Counted from the first letter of the stretch, positions 1-6,761 are shown. The stretch is 8,525 nucleotides of DNA from an uncultured Clostridia bacterium (GCA_904502015.1 CAJGEA010000077.1:1-8525); one strand, 5' to 3'. The notes: a model not told the origin generated them from the letters alone. Program-made: numbers and translations.

Positions 1-416
1 ACGCGCCCGTTCCCTCCCGTGAGGGCAAAGGCATCCATGAACATACTGTCACCCGCGAGAAGTGCCATCGCCTCACCGTACACCTTATGGTTGGTGGGGC
101 GGCCGCGGCGCAGGTCGTCATCGTCCATACAGGGAAGGTCGTCGTGGATGAGGGAGGCAGAGTGGATGATCTCCACCGCCGCCGCAAAGGGAACGGCGTC
201 CTTCACATCCCCGCCGAACAGGCGGCAAAATTCCAGCACCAGCGCGGGACGCACCCGCTTGCCCCCTGCCATGAGGGAGTAGCGCACCGACTCACCCAAT
301 GCGGCGTCGCACCGACCGCCCTCGCGGTAGAGTCCATCCAGATATGCCTCGACCTCTGCCGCATTTTCGCGGAGGACGGCCAAGGCAAGGGTATCGTCAC
401 GGCGTAGCATACTCAT
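1..416 (-). CDS. ispA: Polyprenyl diphosphate synthase (farnesyl/geranylgeranyl type), 5' part
   Basis: N-terminal 138 residues of a trans-isoprenyl diphosphate synthase, which condenses isopentenyl diphosphate with allylic diphosphates to make C15-C20 precursors for undecaprenyl and other isoprenoids in the cytosol. Visible family motifs are GGKRVRP (residues 51-57) and the first aspartate-rich motif DDLPCMD (92-98), which binds Mg-diphosphate, followed by RRGRPTNH (103-110). The four residues between the aspartates of the first motif are typical of bacterial FPP synthases. The gene leaves the window at the left edge, so the second aspartate-rich motif is not seen (full length would be about 290-300 residues). 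The ATG at 416 is preceded by AAGGAGA (430-424) with a 7-base spacer; a second ATG at 410 is less well placed. It is the last visible gene of the nusB operon, 47 bases after xseB. The residue five before the motif is Ala87 where FPP synthases usually have Tyr, so the product could be longer than C15. Confidence 0.93.
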   Translation of the reverse strand, partial: MSMLRRDDTLALAVLRENAAEVEAYLDGLYREGGRCDAALGESVRYSLMAGGKRVRPALVLEFCRLFGGDVKDAVPFAAAVEIIHSASLIHDDLPCMDDDDLRRGRPTNHKVYGEAMALLAGDSMFMDAFALTGGNGR

Positions 417-463
417 AGCGGTATCTCCTTATCGTAAATCGTAACCGAATCGTTGCGGCGAAT

Positions 464-712
464 TTACTCGCCGTCGGTGGTTGCAAAATCAGCGGGCTTG
501 ATCTCGCCATCGGACGTGCGTTGCAGGATCTTCACGCGCTGCTCGGCGTGATCCAGCTCGGAGGCACATCGGCGCACCAGCGCCACGCCCTCCTCGTAGA
601 GCTTGAGGTTTTCGTCCAGAGGGACGGTATCCCCTTCCATGAGCTTGACGATGGCTTCAAGCCGCTCGATCGCCTGCTCAAAGGGCATGTCGGCGTAGTT
701 TTGTTCGTTCAT
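464..712 (-). CDS. xseB: Exodeoxyribonuclease VII small subunit
   Basis: 82-residue XseB, the small helical subunit that binds the C-terminal region of XseA. Together they degrade single-stranded DNA into acid-soluble oligonucleotides during repair. The family pattern is clear: FEQAIERLEAIVKLMEGD (residues 11-28), then PLDENLKLYEEGVALVRRC (31-49) and a helix ending with AEQRVKIL, all predicted to form a helical hairpin. Length is normal for the family. The start is set by the Shine-Dalgarno site: AGGAG at 724-720 lies 7 bases from the ATG at 712 but only 1 base from the ATG at 718, and a longer upstream reading would lie inside xseA. The gene begins 13 bases after the xseA stop, so the subunits are probably translated from one message. 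The last dozen residues are a polar acidic tail. Confidence 0.95.
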   Translation of the reverse strand: MNEQNYADMPFEQAIERLEAIVKLMEGDTVPLDENLKLYEEGVALVRRCASELDHAEQRVKILQRTSDGEIKPADFATTDGE

Positions 713-719
713 ATCCATA

Positions 720-724
720 CTCCT
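720..724 (-). promoter_or_regulatory. Ribosome binding site that fixes the xseB start
   Basis: AGGAG read on the minus strand, immediately after the xseA stop codon (TGA at 728-726). The 7-base spacing to the ATG at 712 is good; the in-frame ATG at 718 is only one base away and so is unlikely to be used. Confidence 0.7.
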
Positions 725-725
725 A

Positions 726-1970
726 TCAATCGGTTTGCAGCTCGGTATCGGTCTTCGTGACCGTTGCCGTTGCGCGGCTATCGGCAAAGCGGAGAGTGAC
801 GGTGTCGCCCACGGCGAGTCGGTCTGCGCCCGTGATGACGTGTCCGTCTTCACCTTGTACCAACGCATATCCCCGTCCCAGCACCCCCAGGGGGCTGAGC
901 GCCGAAAGCTGGGCGCACAGACGGCGCAGATCCTGCCGTCCTGCCGTCACGTGGCGATCCGCCGCCCGATGCAATCGGACTCCGAGAGCATCCAGCCCTT
1001 CCCTTCTACGGGTATAGACCGCCTCGGGGGCAGACAGCACGCGGCGAGATGCCAGACTTGTGAGTCGGGTGCGCCGACGTGCCAGGGCAGCGGACACCGA
1101 GGTTTGCAGGCGGGTGGACAGCGCCGTAACGCGCCTGCCAAGGTCGGCCTTATCGGGCAGAGTCAGCTCCGCCGCCGCCGAAGGGGTGGCAGCACGAAGG
1201 TCGGCCACGAAATCGCAGATGGTAAAATCCACCTCATGCCCCACGGCAGACACCACGGGTATCTCAGAGGCGGCGATGGCACGTGCCAGCCGCTCGTCGT
1301 TGAACGCCCACAGATCCTCCGCCGAGCCGCCGCCACGACCGATGATGATGAGATCCACGGCTTGCTCGGGGTCATGGGCTACGGCGTTAAAATATTGAAT
1401 ACCGCCGCGCAGATAGGCGGCGGCCTCTGCCCCCTGCACGAGCGAGGGGAAGATCAGAATTTCAGTTGAGGGGCAACGCCCTCTGGCCACGCGGATGATG
1501 TCATGTACCGCCGCGCCCGAGGGGGACGTCACCACACCAATGCGCTTTGGGTGGGGAGGCATGGGCTTTTTGCGCGCGGGATCAAACAGGCCTTCGGCGC
1601 CGAGCCTTGCCTTGAGCTGCTCAAACGCCATAGCCAGCGCGCCCGCGCCGTCGGGCTCCATACGATCCACGACGAGCTGGTACTGACCGCGCGGCACGTA
1701 GGCAGACACCCGCCCGTGCGCCAGTACCCTCATACCGTTCTCGGGCTCAAAGCCCAATTTCGCCACGTGGGTGCGGAACATGACGGCGCCGAGAGTACTG
1801 TCGCTATCCTTGATGGAGAAATACAAATGCCCCGAGCCGTAGAGCTTGGCACCCGATATCTCCCCCACGACCCACACGTCGCGGAGCACCGAGTTGCCCT
1901 CAAGAAGCATTTTAATGTATTCGTTGACCTGCCCGACCGAGAAAGCGTCGGGACGAGAGGTTTGGTTCAT
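726..1970 (-). CDS. xseA: Exodeoxyribonuclease VII large subunit
   Basis: 414-residue XseA, the catalytic subunit of exonuclease VII. An N-terminal OB-fold nucleic-acid-binding domain (about residues 7-105, with WVVGEISG at 33-40 and LYFSIKD at 49-55) is followed by the catalytic domain. The latter shows GVVTSPSGAAVHDI (145-158), IIIGRGGGSAEDLWAFNDE (208-226) and VVSAVGHEVDFTICDFVAD (239-257), which are highly conserved in the family. A long Arg/Leu-rich helical region (about 275-350) is the expected coiled-coil arm that carries XseB subunits, and LGRGYALV (364-371) starts the C-terminal small beta segment. Length is normal and there is no break. GGAGG (1980-1976) stands 5 bases from the ATG. 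It lies 24 bases after the TsaD-like gene and 13 bases before xseB, so cotranscription and matched subunit supply are expected. Confidence 0.97.
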   Translation of the reverse strand: MNQTSRPDAFSVGQVNEYIKMLLEGNSVLRDVWVVGEISGAKLYGSGHLYFSIKDSDSTLGAVMFRTHVAKLGFEPENGMRVLAHGRVSAYVPRGQYQLVVDRMEPDGAGALAMAFEQLKARLGAEGLFDPARKKPMPPHPKRIGVVTSPSGAAVHDIIRVARGRCPSTEILIFPSLVQGAEAAAYLRGGIQYFNAVAHDPEQAVDLIIIGRGGGSAEDLWAFNDERLARAIAASEIPVVSAVGHEVDFTICDFVADLRAATPSAAAELTLPDKADLGRRVTALSTRLQTSVSAALARRRTRLTSLASRRVLSAPEAVYTRRREGLDALGVRLHRAADRHVTAGRQDLRRLCAQLSALSPLGVLGRGYALVQGEDGHVITGADRLAVGDTVTLRFADSRATATVTKTDTELQTD

Positions 1971-1994
1971 GGATACCTCCGAAGGTGGAGATTT

Positions 1995-3011
1995 TTATGA
2001 CCGCAGGGCGCAGAGCAACGCGACTCCCGCGGCATTATCCGCCGAGTAGGCGGGCTCAGAGAAGCACACGCGCCAGCCTGCCCCCTCGCTGAGAACGGGG
2101 CGGATGTAGCGATTGCTCATGACGCCGCCCGCGTACAGAACGGGCAGAGGGCGATCCCCAAGATCGCAACGATCACCGCGCGCAGCGAGGGACTCCTGAA
2201 GTTGATCGGTCATGCAGCGCAAACTTTTGGCAATAAAGGACAAAACGAAAGCGCTGACAAGGGGCGCATCCCCCGTCCGCCGCCACAGATCGGCGGCCTG
2301 ATTCTCCAGCCCCGACAGGTGGCACTGTCCATCGCGGACACAGACCTTGAGTGGGGGGATTTTTTGGGTGTTTTGCACGGCCAGTGCCTCCATCGCGCGG
2401 CCGCAGGGGAAATCCAGCCCCATCATCACGCCCACGCGGTCAATGACCTGCCCTGCGTGGAGGTCGGCACCGCCGCCCACCAGCTCAACCCGCAGCTCAC
2501 CCCCCTCGGGGCGCACCACGACCGCCTCGGTCGTACCGCCCGACACGTGGAAGGCAAGAAACGGATAATCGGGTAAGCCGCCGCACTCGGCCAGCATACC
2601 CGACGAGTAAAGAGCCGCCGTGATATGACCGCTCTGGTGAGAGGACGCGTGGGTGGCAACACCGCACCCCGCCGCGAACGATTCGGCAAACGCGCGTCCT
2701 GTCAAAAAGCAGGGCATATAGGAGTCCTCCGCGTCACGCGGGCGGGCGGAATAACCCACACCTGCCACAACGTAGCCGCCCGACTCCAGAATGCCGCGCA
2801 TCTCGTTCACCACGGTGGGCAGATTTTTGACATGGGCAAATACCGCATCGCTCTGGCGCAAGCCCCGCGCGCCTGCCGCCACGGGCAGGGGAGCCTTGCA
2901 GTTAGCGATCACTTCAAGCCGTCCCTCGGCATTGCGGATACAAGCCGCCGCCGAGGTGGTATAATTGCTGGTGTCAAATCCCACCCAGCACAAGGGACGG
3001 TCAGCCTTCAT
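1995..3011 (-). CDS. TsaD/Kae1-family paralogue (annotated elsewhere as O-sialoglycoprotein endopeptidase)
   Basis: 338-residue protein of the TsaD/Kae1/Qri7 ASKHA-fold family. TsaD itself transfers threonylcarbamoyl to A37 of ANN-decoding tRNAs. Retained family landmarks are the N-terminal phosphate loop FDTSNYTTSAA (12-22), the metal-binding pair H125 and H129 (SHQSGH), HVSGGTTEAV (155-164), AGQVIDRVGVMMGLDFPCG (186-204), LSGLE (232-236), AGGVMSNRYIR (294-304) and SADNAAGVA (323-331) with the likely third metal ligand D325. Differences from true TsaD are clear. The N-terminal ETSCDET is DTSNYTT, the usual glycine-rich GPGL stretch before the HxxxH motif is replaced by SARPRDAEDSYMP (88-100), and SGGH is SGGT. 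It is therefore probably a second, divergent family member rather than the housekeeping TsaD. The ATG at 3011 overlaps the nusB stop by 11 bases with no strong Shine-Dalgarno, suggesting translational coupling. Much longer readings upstream are just nusB in another frame. Confidence 0.85.
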   Translation of the reverse strand: MKADRPLCWVGFDTSNYTTSAAACIRNAEGRLEVIANCKAPLPVAAGARGLRQSDAVFAHVKNLPTVVNEMRGILESGGYVVAGVGYSARPRDAEDSYMPCFLTGRAFAESFAAGCGVATHASSHQSGHITAALYSSGMLAECGGLPDYPFLAFHVSGGTTEAVVVRPEGGELRVELVGGGADLHAGQVIDRVGVMMGLDFPCGRAMEALAVQNTQKIPPLKVCVRDGQCHLSGLENQAADLWRRTGDAPLVSAFVLSFIAKSLRCMTDQLQESLAARGDRCDLGDRPLPVLYAGGVMSNRYIRPVLSEGAGWRVCFSEPAYSADNAAGVALLCALRS

Positions 3012-3516
3012 CGTCAGTTTCAGCAACAATGTCCGCCGAGGTCTGCTCGGTTTTGGCACCCTCGGACAGCTCGTTCTTGATGGCATTGAGTACGCCGTTA
3101 ATGAAGGCGCGCGCCTTGGGATCGTCAAATTTTTTGGACAACTCGACCGCCTCGTTGATAGCAACGGCGACGGGCGTGCTCTTGACGAACATCAGCTCGT
3201 AGGCACCCAGGCGGAGAACGGCGCGGGACACGCGGGAAAGACGGTTGGTGCGCCAGCCCTTGGCGTGGCGGCCAATGCACTCGTCCACCTCGTCACGGCG
3301 CGCCATGATACCAAGGTACACGTCGCGGACGTAGTTCTCCTCATCGGTAATTTCCCGTTCCTCGACGGCGCGGGCGAGGATGTCCTCGGCCTGCTCGTCG
3401 GGATGGTATTCGGTTTCGTAAAGAAGAGTGAAAACCGACTCACGGGCGGCGCGGCGCGCCTCGCGTCTTGCGTCCTTCTTCCAGTCTGCTTCTCGTTTCT
3501 GATTCATATCTGCCAT
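3001..3516 (-). CDS. nusB: Transcription antitermination factor NusB
   Basis: 171-residue NusB. With NusE (ribosomal S10) it binds boxA RNA in rRNA leaders and helps RNA polymerase avoid premature termination. The all-helical family pattern is visible: the Arg-rich RNA-binding start RREARRAARESVFTLLYE (17-34), SRVSRAVLRLGAYELMF (94-110), and INEAVELSKKFDDPKARAF (119-137) followed by INGVLNAI. The N-terminus has a short charged extension of about 15 residues and the C-terminus an acidic tail of about 20 residues, so it is slightly longer than typical (about 130-150). The ATG at 3516 lies 10 bases from AAAGGA (3532-3527); the next ATG at 3507 would be 19 bases away. It is the first gene of the operon, with its own promoter just upstream. 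Confidence 0.96.
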   Translation of the reverse strand: MADMNQKREADWKKDARREARRAARESVFTLLYETEYHPDEQAEDILARAVEEREITDEENYVRDVYLGIMARRDEVDECIGRHAKGWRTNRLSRVSRAVLRLGAYELMFVKSTPVAVAINEAVELSKKFDDPKARAFINGVLNAIKNELSEGAKTEQTSADIVAETDDEG

Positions 3517-3572
3517 TGTATGCTGATCCTTTCGTTTCCGTAAAACAAGTCTACTTAGTCTGTTACATATCT

Positions 3573-3601
3573 ATTATACTGTATTTCCCCCGAAAAGTCA
3601 A
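3573..3601 (-). promoter_or_regulatory. Sigma-A type promoter of the nusB-xseA-ispA operon
   Basis: On the minus strand there is TTGACT (3601-3596), a 17-base spacer, and TATAAT (3578-3573). This is 6/6 at -10, 5/6 at -35 and has optimal spacing. Transcription would start near 3566, giving a leader of about 50 bases before nusB. There is no TG extension of the -10 here, unlike the lipoprotein promoters. Confidence 0.85.
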
Positions 3602-3731
3602 CCGCCAAGAGTGAATAAATCCATAAATTATGAATATTTTTACTACCGTACCGAAGTCTATCCCTTATCCCGATTGCATAGGCTGACACAAAAGCGGCCA
3701 TTGCCATAAAACCGAAAAAGGAGTTTGCGCT
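3602..3731 (+). promoter_or_regulatory. Upstream region of the M23 peptidase gene; promoter uncertain
   Basis: This half of the 215-base divergent intergenic region should contain the promoter of the peptidase gene, but no convincing one is visible. The best pair is CTGACA (3683-3688) and CATAAA (3705-3710) with a 16-base spacer. It is weak and would leave a leader of only about 15 bases. A clear Shine-Dalgarno AAGGAG (3718-3723) stands 8 bases before the ATG. The stretch 3608-3643 is AT-rich with a short palindrome CATAA-A-TTATG (3622-3632). Confidence 0.3.
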
Positions 3732-4796
3732 ATGTCCCTCCCTCTCCGTCCCGTTCGCCTTGCCACGCTGGTACTGTCTGCCGCCGTAACGCTATCCTCG
3801 CTGGCCGGGATTCCCCTCCCCGCACGCGACGGCACCGCCCCTGAAATCAATCCCACCGCCTACGTCAGCGCGGCGGAGCAGTCGGGGGCATCCTACATCA
3901 AATGGGTGGATTTCGCCCCCTCGGCGCAGGCGTTGTCCGACACCCTCGCCTACGACGTGGACACCTACGGGAGCGATCACCACGTGAGCTGGGTGGATCT
4001 GCTCGCCTGCCTTGCCGCGCGGTCGGGGGGCAATTTTGCCTCCTACAGCAAAAAGGATCTGGATGTGCTGACCACCCGGCTGGAGGCCAACCCCCCTGTG
4101 ACACCCGCTGATCTGACGCAAAACCAAAAGCTCTACGCCTACTACCGGGAGGCATACGGCGCGGTGCTGGGCGGCATGGTGGGAGAGTACACCACCACGG
4201 TTCAAGGCAGCGATCCCGCCCCCGATGCCCAGTCTGCCTATGGCTTACGCGTATTTTCCCCCATTGCGGCGGGATTTTCCTATCAGGACTACGATGACTT
4301 CGGCCAGTCGCGCTCCTACGGCTACAAGCGTTCCCACCTCGGGCACGATCTGCTCGGGAGCGTGGGTACGCCCATCATTGCTATTGAGAGCGGCTACGTG
4401 GAGAACTGCGGCTGGAATCAGTACGGCGGCTGGCGGGTGGGCATTCGCTCCATGGACGGCAAACGATACTACTATTACGCTCATCTGCGCGCGGGACACC
4501 CCTACCATGATATGTATAAAGGCAAGCGGGTGGACGCGGGCGAGGTCATCGGATACCTCGGCATGACGGGTTACAGTCGACGCGAGGATGTCAACGGCAT
4601 ATCCATCCCCCACCTGCACGTGGGACTGCAACTCATTTTCCACCCCTCCCAGATTGAGGGCTACAACCAGATATGGGTGGATCTGTACGCGCTCACCGCC
4701 TTCCTGTCCCGTCAACGCGTCACCGTGGAGCGGCGAGACGGCTCGGACGAGCGGTTCTCCAAGACCGTATTCCGCTACCCCGAAATGGAGGAATAG
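3732..4796 (+). CDS. Secreted M23-family (LytM-type) zinc metallopeptidase
   Basis: 354 residues. A Sec-type signal (residues 1 to about 31: RPVR, then a hydrophobic run ending LPLPA) directs it out of the cell. Residues about 50-170 form a mostly helical segment containing the repeated word WVD (58-60 and 87-89), which I cannot assign to a named family. The C-terminal peptidase domain (about 172-330) has every M23 landmark: HLGHD (H202 and D206, metal ligands), YAHL (H251, catalytic) and PHLHVG (H294 catalytic, H296 metal ligand). It should therefore be an active endopeptidase that cuts peptidoglycan cross-bridges or stems outside the membrane. SVGTPIIAIESGYV (210-223) and VDAGEVIGYLGMTG (267-280) are the typical lysostaphin-fold strands. 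It stands alone on the plus strand, divergent from the nusB operon. The next gene has its own promoter, and no clear terminator follows this one. Substrate specificity cannot be read from the sequence. Confidence 0.93.
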   Translation: MSLPLRPVRLATLVLSAAVTLSSLAGIPLPARDGTAPEINPTAYVSAAEQSGASYIKWVDFAPSAQALSDTLAYDVDTYGSDHHVSWVDLLACLAARSGGNFASYSKKDLDVLTTRLEANPPVTPADLTQNQKLYAYYREAYGAVLGGMVGEYTTTVQGSDPAPDAQSAYGLRVFSPIAAGFSYQDYDDFGQSRSYGYKRSHLGHDLLGSVGTPIIAIESGYVENCGWNQYGGWRVGIRSMDGKRYYYYAHLRAGHPYHDMYKGKRVDAGEVIGYLGMTGYSRREDVNGISIPHLHVGLQLIFHPSQIEGYNQIWVDLYALTAFLSRQRVTVERRDGSDERFSKTVFRYPEMEE

Positions 4797-4823
4797 CGAG
4801 GCTGGACGGATTTTCTTCGACAA

Positions 4824-4835
4824 AAAATGCATTTT
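4824..4835. repeat. 12-base perfect palindrome upstream of the first lipoprotein promoter
   Basis: AAAATGCATTTT is perfectly self-complementary and ends 4 bases before the -35 box at 4840. This placement suits a dimeric regulator or upstream curvature, but A/T-rich palindromes of this size also occur by chance and no second copy is seen at the other two lipoprotein promoters. Confidence 0.35.
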
Positions 4836-4839
4836 ACCG

Positions 4840-4868
4840 TTGACTTATAGGTAGTTAAGTGATATAAT
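4840..4868 (+). promoter_or_regulatory. Promoter of first lipoprotein gene (extended -10)
   Basis: TTGACT (4840-4845), a 17-base spacer, then TATAAT (4863-4868) preceded by TGA at 4860-4862, an extended -10 element. The start of transcription is expected near 4875, giving a leader of about 65 bases. The architecture matches the promoters at 6658 and 8162. Confidence 0.85.
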
Positions 4869-4879
4869 GTAAAAGTTAT

Positions 4880-4908
4880 AGGGCAAAACGCGATTTCGCT
4901 ACTGCCCT
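4880..4908 (+). promoter_or_regulatory. Stem-loop near the 5' end of the first lipoprotein mRNA
   Basis: AGGGCA (4880-4885) pairs with TGCCCT (4903-4908). Inside it GCG (4890-4892) can pair with CGC (4897-4899) around ATTT. It begins about 5 bases after the predicted transcription start and is followed by TCAAAT and the AAGGAG site, as in the next two units. A 5'-end stem-loop like this commonly slows decay of the message; that role is inferred. Confidence 0.5.
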
Positions 4909-4939
4909 TCAAATCACTAAAAAAGGAGACAGCCCAATC

Positions 4940-6559
4940 ATGAATATCCGTGTTCTTTCCCTGGTCGCAGGTTTGCTGGTAGTCGGCAGCATGCTGCTGG
5001 TCGGATGCGACAAGTCCGACGAACCCATCGACACCACCCCCATCGAAACCACTGTCAACACCACCGCTCCCTCCGAGGAGACCTCCGATCCCGAGGTCAC
5101 CACCACCGAGGCTGAAGAGACCACCATTGAGGACGAGGTAACCACCACCGAGCCCGAGGAAACCACTACCGAGCCCGAGGTGACTACCACCGAGCCCGAG
5201 GTGACTACCACCGAGCCCGAGGTGACTACCACCGAGCCCGAGGAGACCACCACCGAGCCCGAGGAAACCACTACCGAGCCCGAGGAAACCACTACCGAAC
5301 CCGACACCACTCCCCTGCCCCAGCCCGAAACCATTGCGGCATCCCCCGTCAAGAACTTCCGTTACAAGGGCCATATCACCTCCATCAACGGCGTGGCTTA
5401 CGATCTGAACGGTTACCGTGACATGGTTGCCGATCCTAAGGTACACGTGATCGCCCAGCAGAATGGCATCGTCCTTGGCGCGAACAACAGACTGTACCTG
5501 TCCGGCTGGGCAGCTATGAACGGTGGACAAAAGGGCATTTACTGGTCGATTGACGGTACAAACTGGTTCTCCTTCGTTGGCGGCAGCTACGCGAACGCTA
5601 CCGAGGAAATCAAAACCGAAGCCGGAAACCAGGAATCCGCATGGATGCTTACCAACGTGGTAGATGCTAACGTGGTCTTTGCGGATGTTGCCGCAGATCT
5701 TTCTGCTTACGCGGGCCAGACCGTTACGGTGCAGGTGGCTGTTGGCGGCACCACAAACGGTCTCTGCCACTTCCTCACCCTTGAGGTAACCGTTGGCGGC
5801 GGCTCCGCAGGTGACAATGACGTCGCCGGCCTGCCCACCCTCAACGGCCAGACTCCCTACGAGGCCTACGAGAGCGTACGCGAGCAGGTGGACGGAATGC
5901 TCACCAACTGCCAGGAAAACAACACTACCAACCAGTACCTTAGCTACATGGGCCAGACCGCACTGATGCAGACGGTTGAATCGGTCAGCAAGATAAACGG
6001 CAACGATCTCGAGTCCATCACCACCACCGTGAGTTATCTGGACAGTACCACCTCGGTAACCAAGTCCTACTACAAGGACGGCTGGCTCTACGGCAACGAG
6101 AACGGCACGACCTTCAAGGCCCAGCTTACCATGGAGCAGATGTACGCCATTGTGTACGGCACCGATGCCGCCAATGAAGAGAAGATTCTGAATATGCCCG
6201 AGAGCTGGTTCAAGGACGTAGGCTTTACCCAAAACGAGGACGGCACCTATTCCATCCGCGTGCTGCTGGAGGGTGATAGAGTTGAGGAGGTCATCGGCCG
6301 CCTTGGCATCGCCGACATGGCCGCTATGGGCATGGAGCTCTCCGACCTCTGCTACGACATCGTGCTGGATGCCGAGGGTAATTTCCTGAAGATCGTCTAC
6401 ACCTTCCGTTTGACTATGGATCTGGAGGGCGAGGCTATGGTGATCGAGTCCGAAAGCACCATTACCTACACGGGCATCGGCTCGACTACGGTTACCGTAC
6501 CCGACGGCTGCGACGGTTACGTTGACGTCACCGACCAGCTTGTCAATTCCATCGCTTGA
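4940..6559 (+). CDS. Surface lipoprotein with TTTEPE stalk and two beta-rich domains
   Basis: 539 residues, not recognised as a named family. The signal peptide ends in the lipobox LVGC, with C23 as the lipidated residue, so it should be anchored on the outer face of the membrane. Residues 24-130 are a Thr/Glu/Pro stalk with ten tandem seven-residue units (53-122). Domain A (about 138-286) is beta-rich and contains LYLSGWAA and IYWSIDGTNW. It resembles the first domain of the next gene (LYVWGWAA, then FGYVIDDG). After a Gly/Ser linker (286-294), domain B (about 300-539) is a separate module with SYYKDGWLYG (376-385) and many alternating strands. Its look recalls LolA/LppX-like half-barrel lipoproteins, which is only a guess. 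AAGGAG (4923-4928) lies 11 bases before the ATG. The gene has its own promoter and terminator. Function is unknown; a cell-surface ligand-binding or wall-associated role is plausible from the architecture. Confidence 0.85.
   Translation: MNIRVLSLVAGLLVVGSMLLVGCDKSDEPIDTTPIETTVNTTAPSEETSDPEVTTTEAEETTIEDEVTTTEPEETTTEPEVTTTEPEVTTTEPEVTTTEPEETTTEPEETTTEPEETTTEPDTTPLPQPETIAASPVKNFRYKGHITSINGVAYDLNGYRDMVADPKVHVIAQQNGIVLGANNRLYLSGWAAMNGGQKGIYWSIDGTNWFSFVGGSYANATEEIKTEAGNQESAWMLTNVVDANVVFADVAADLSAYAGQTVTVQVAVGGTTNGLCHFLTLEVTVGGGSAGDNDVAGLPTLNGQTPYEAYESVREQVDGMLTNCQENNTTNQYLSYMGQTALMQTVESVSKINGNDLESITTTVSYLDSTTSVTKSYYKDGWLYGNENGTTFKAQLTMEQMYAIVYGTDAANEEKILNMPESWFKDVGFTQNEDGTYSIRVLLEGDRVEEVIGRLGIADMAAMGMELSDLCYDIVLDAEGNFLKIVYTFRLTMDLEGEAMVIESESTITYTGIGSTTVTVPDGCDGYVDVTDQLVNSIA
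5096..5305 (+). repeat. 21-bp tandem repeat encoding the TTTEPE(V/E) stalk
   Basis: Ten 21-bp units lie in frame. The first two (5096-5137) are degenerate and the other eight (5138-5305) are regular. The three units from 5180 to 5242 are identical at DNA level (GTGACTACCACC then GAGCCCGAG), and the unit at 5159 recurs exactly at 5264. This points to recent duplication of units rather than selection on protein sequence alone. Confidence 0.93.
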
Positions 6560-6568
6560 TCTGTTTTT

Positions 6569-6600
6569 ATGTTCCCGCCCACTCACGGCGGGAGCATTTT
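6569..6600 (+). terminator. Intrinsic terminator of first lipoprotein gene
   Basis: An 11-base-pair stem is formed by ATGTTCCCGCC (6569-6579) and GGCGGGAGCAT (6587-6597) with one G-T pair and a 7-base loop. It is followed by a short T run (6597-6600), which is modest in length. It begins 9 bases after the stop codon. Confidence 0.8.
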
Positions 6601-6603
6601 GTC

Positions 6604-6638
6604 GCAAATCTTTCACGCAAATCTCACAGAAGATTTGC
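6604..6638. repeat. Direct and inverted GCAAATCT repeats upstream of second lipoprotein promoter
   Basis: GCAAATCT occurs at 6604-6611 and again at 6617-6624. Its exact complement AGATTTGC follows at 6631-6638. The second and third copies form an 8-bp hairpin with a 6-base loop, and the first copy could compete for the same partner. The cluster sits between the terminator and the -35 box at 6658. It could be a regulator site or an old terminator remnant. Confidence 0.6.
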
Positions 6639-6657
6639 AAAAACCGTAACTTTCCTA

Positions 6658-6686
6658 TTGACATTTCTTTTTCGACATGGTATAAT
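6658..6686 (+). promoter_or_regulatory. Promoter of second lipoprotein gene (full consensus, extended -10)
   Basis: TTGACA (6658-6663), 17 bases, TATAAT (6681-6686), with TGG just before the -10. Both hexamers are perfect consensus. The start of transcription is expected near 6693. The spacer and flanks (CATGGTATAATA) closely match the promoter at 8162. Confidence 0.92.
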
Positions 6687-6694
6687 AGCCATGT

Positions 6695-6736
6695 TTTGAT
6701 GCAAACGGCGACGGTTTTCCGTCGTTCTGCGTCAAA
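6695..6736 (+). promoter_or_regulatory. 5'-terminal stem-loop of second lipoprotein mRNA
   Basis: Outer stem TTTGATGC (6695-6702) pairs with GCGTCAAA (6729-6736), with one G-T pair. The inner stem GCGACGG / CCGTCGT closes a TTTT loop. The hairpin begins about 2 bases after the predicted transcription start and ends 13 bases before the Shine-Dalgarno, leaving that site free. The outer TTTGATG...TCAAA arms recur in the third gene's leader. Confidence 0.75.
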
Positions 6737-6749
6737 TAATACAACACAT

Positions 6750-6755
6750 AAGGAG
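6750..6755 (+). promoter_or_regulatory. Ribosome binding site fixing the second lipoprotein start
   Basis: AAGGAG is 6 bases before the ATG at 6762. The reading frame stays open back to 6522, inside the previous gene, but the terminator, the promoter and this site all lie in between, so 6762 is the start. Confidence 0.85.
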
Positions 6756-6761
6756 AACAAC

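Noticed and set aside
735..1469. 244-codon plus-strand open frame opposite xseA
   Set aside because: It is a shadow frame of a clearly identified conserved gene, with an Arg/Cys/Gly-rich composition and no RBS.
3012..3164. 51-codon N-terminal extension of the TsaD-like protein
   Set aside because: The added residues are nusB read in another frame and have no similarity to the family, whose proteins begin a few residues before the phosphate-loop motif.
3608..3643. AT-rich stretch with repeated TGAATA and a CATAA-A-TTATG palindrome as a possible operator or plus-strand promoter
   Set aside because: The arms are only 5 bases and no -35/-10 pair with proper spacing could be placed; in an AT-rich intergenic region this can occur by chance.
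6522..6761. Upstream extension of the second lipoprotein frame from an ATG at 6522
   Set aside because: It would start inside the preceding gene and cross its terminator, the promoter and the leader hairpin. The AAGGAG and signal peptide place the start at 6762.
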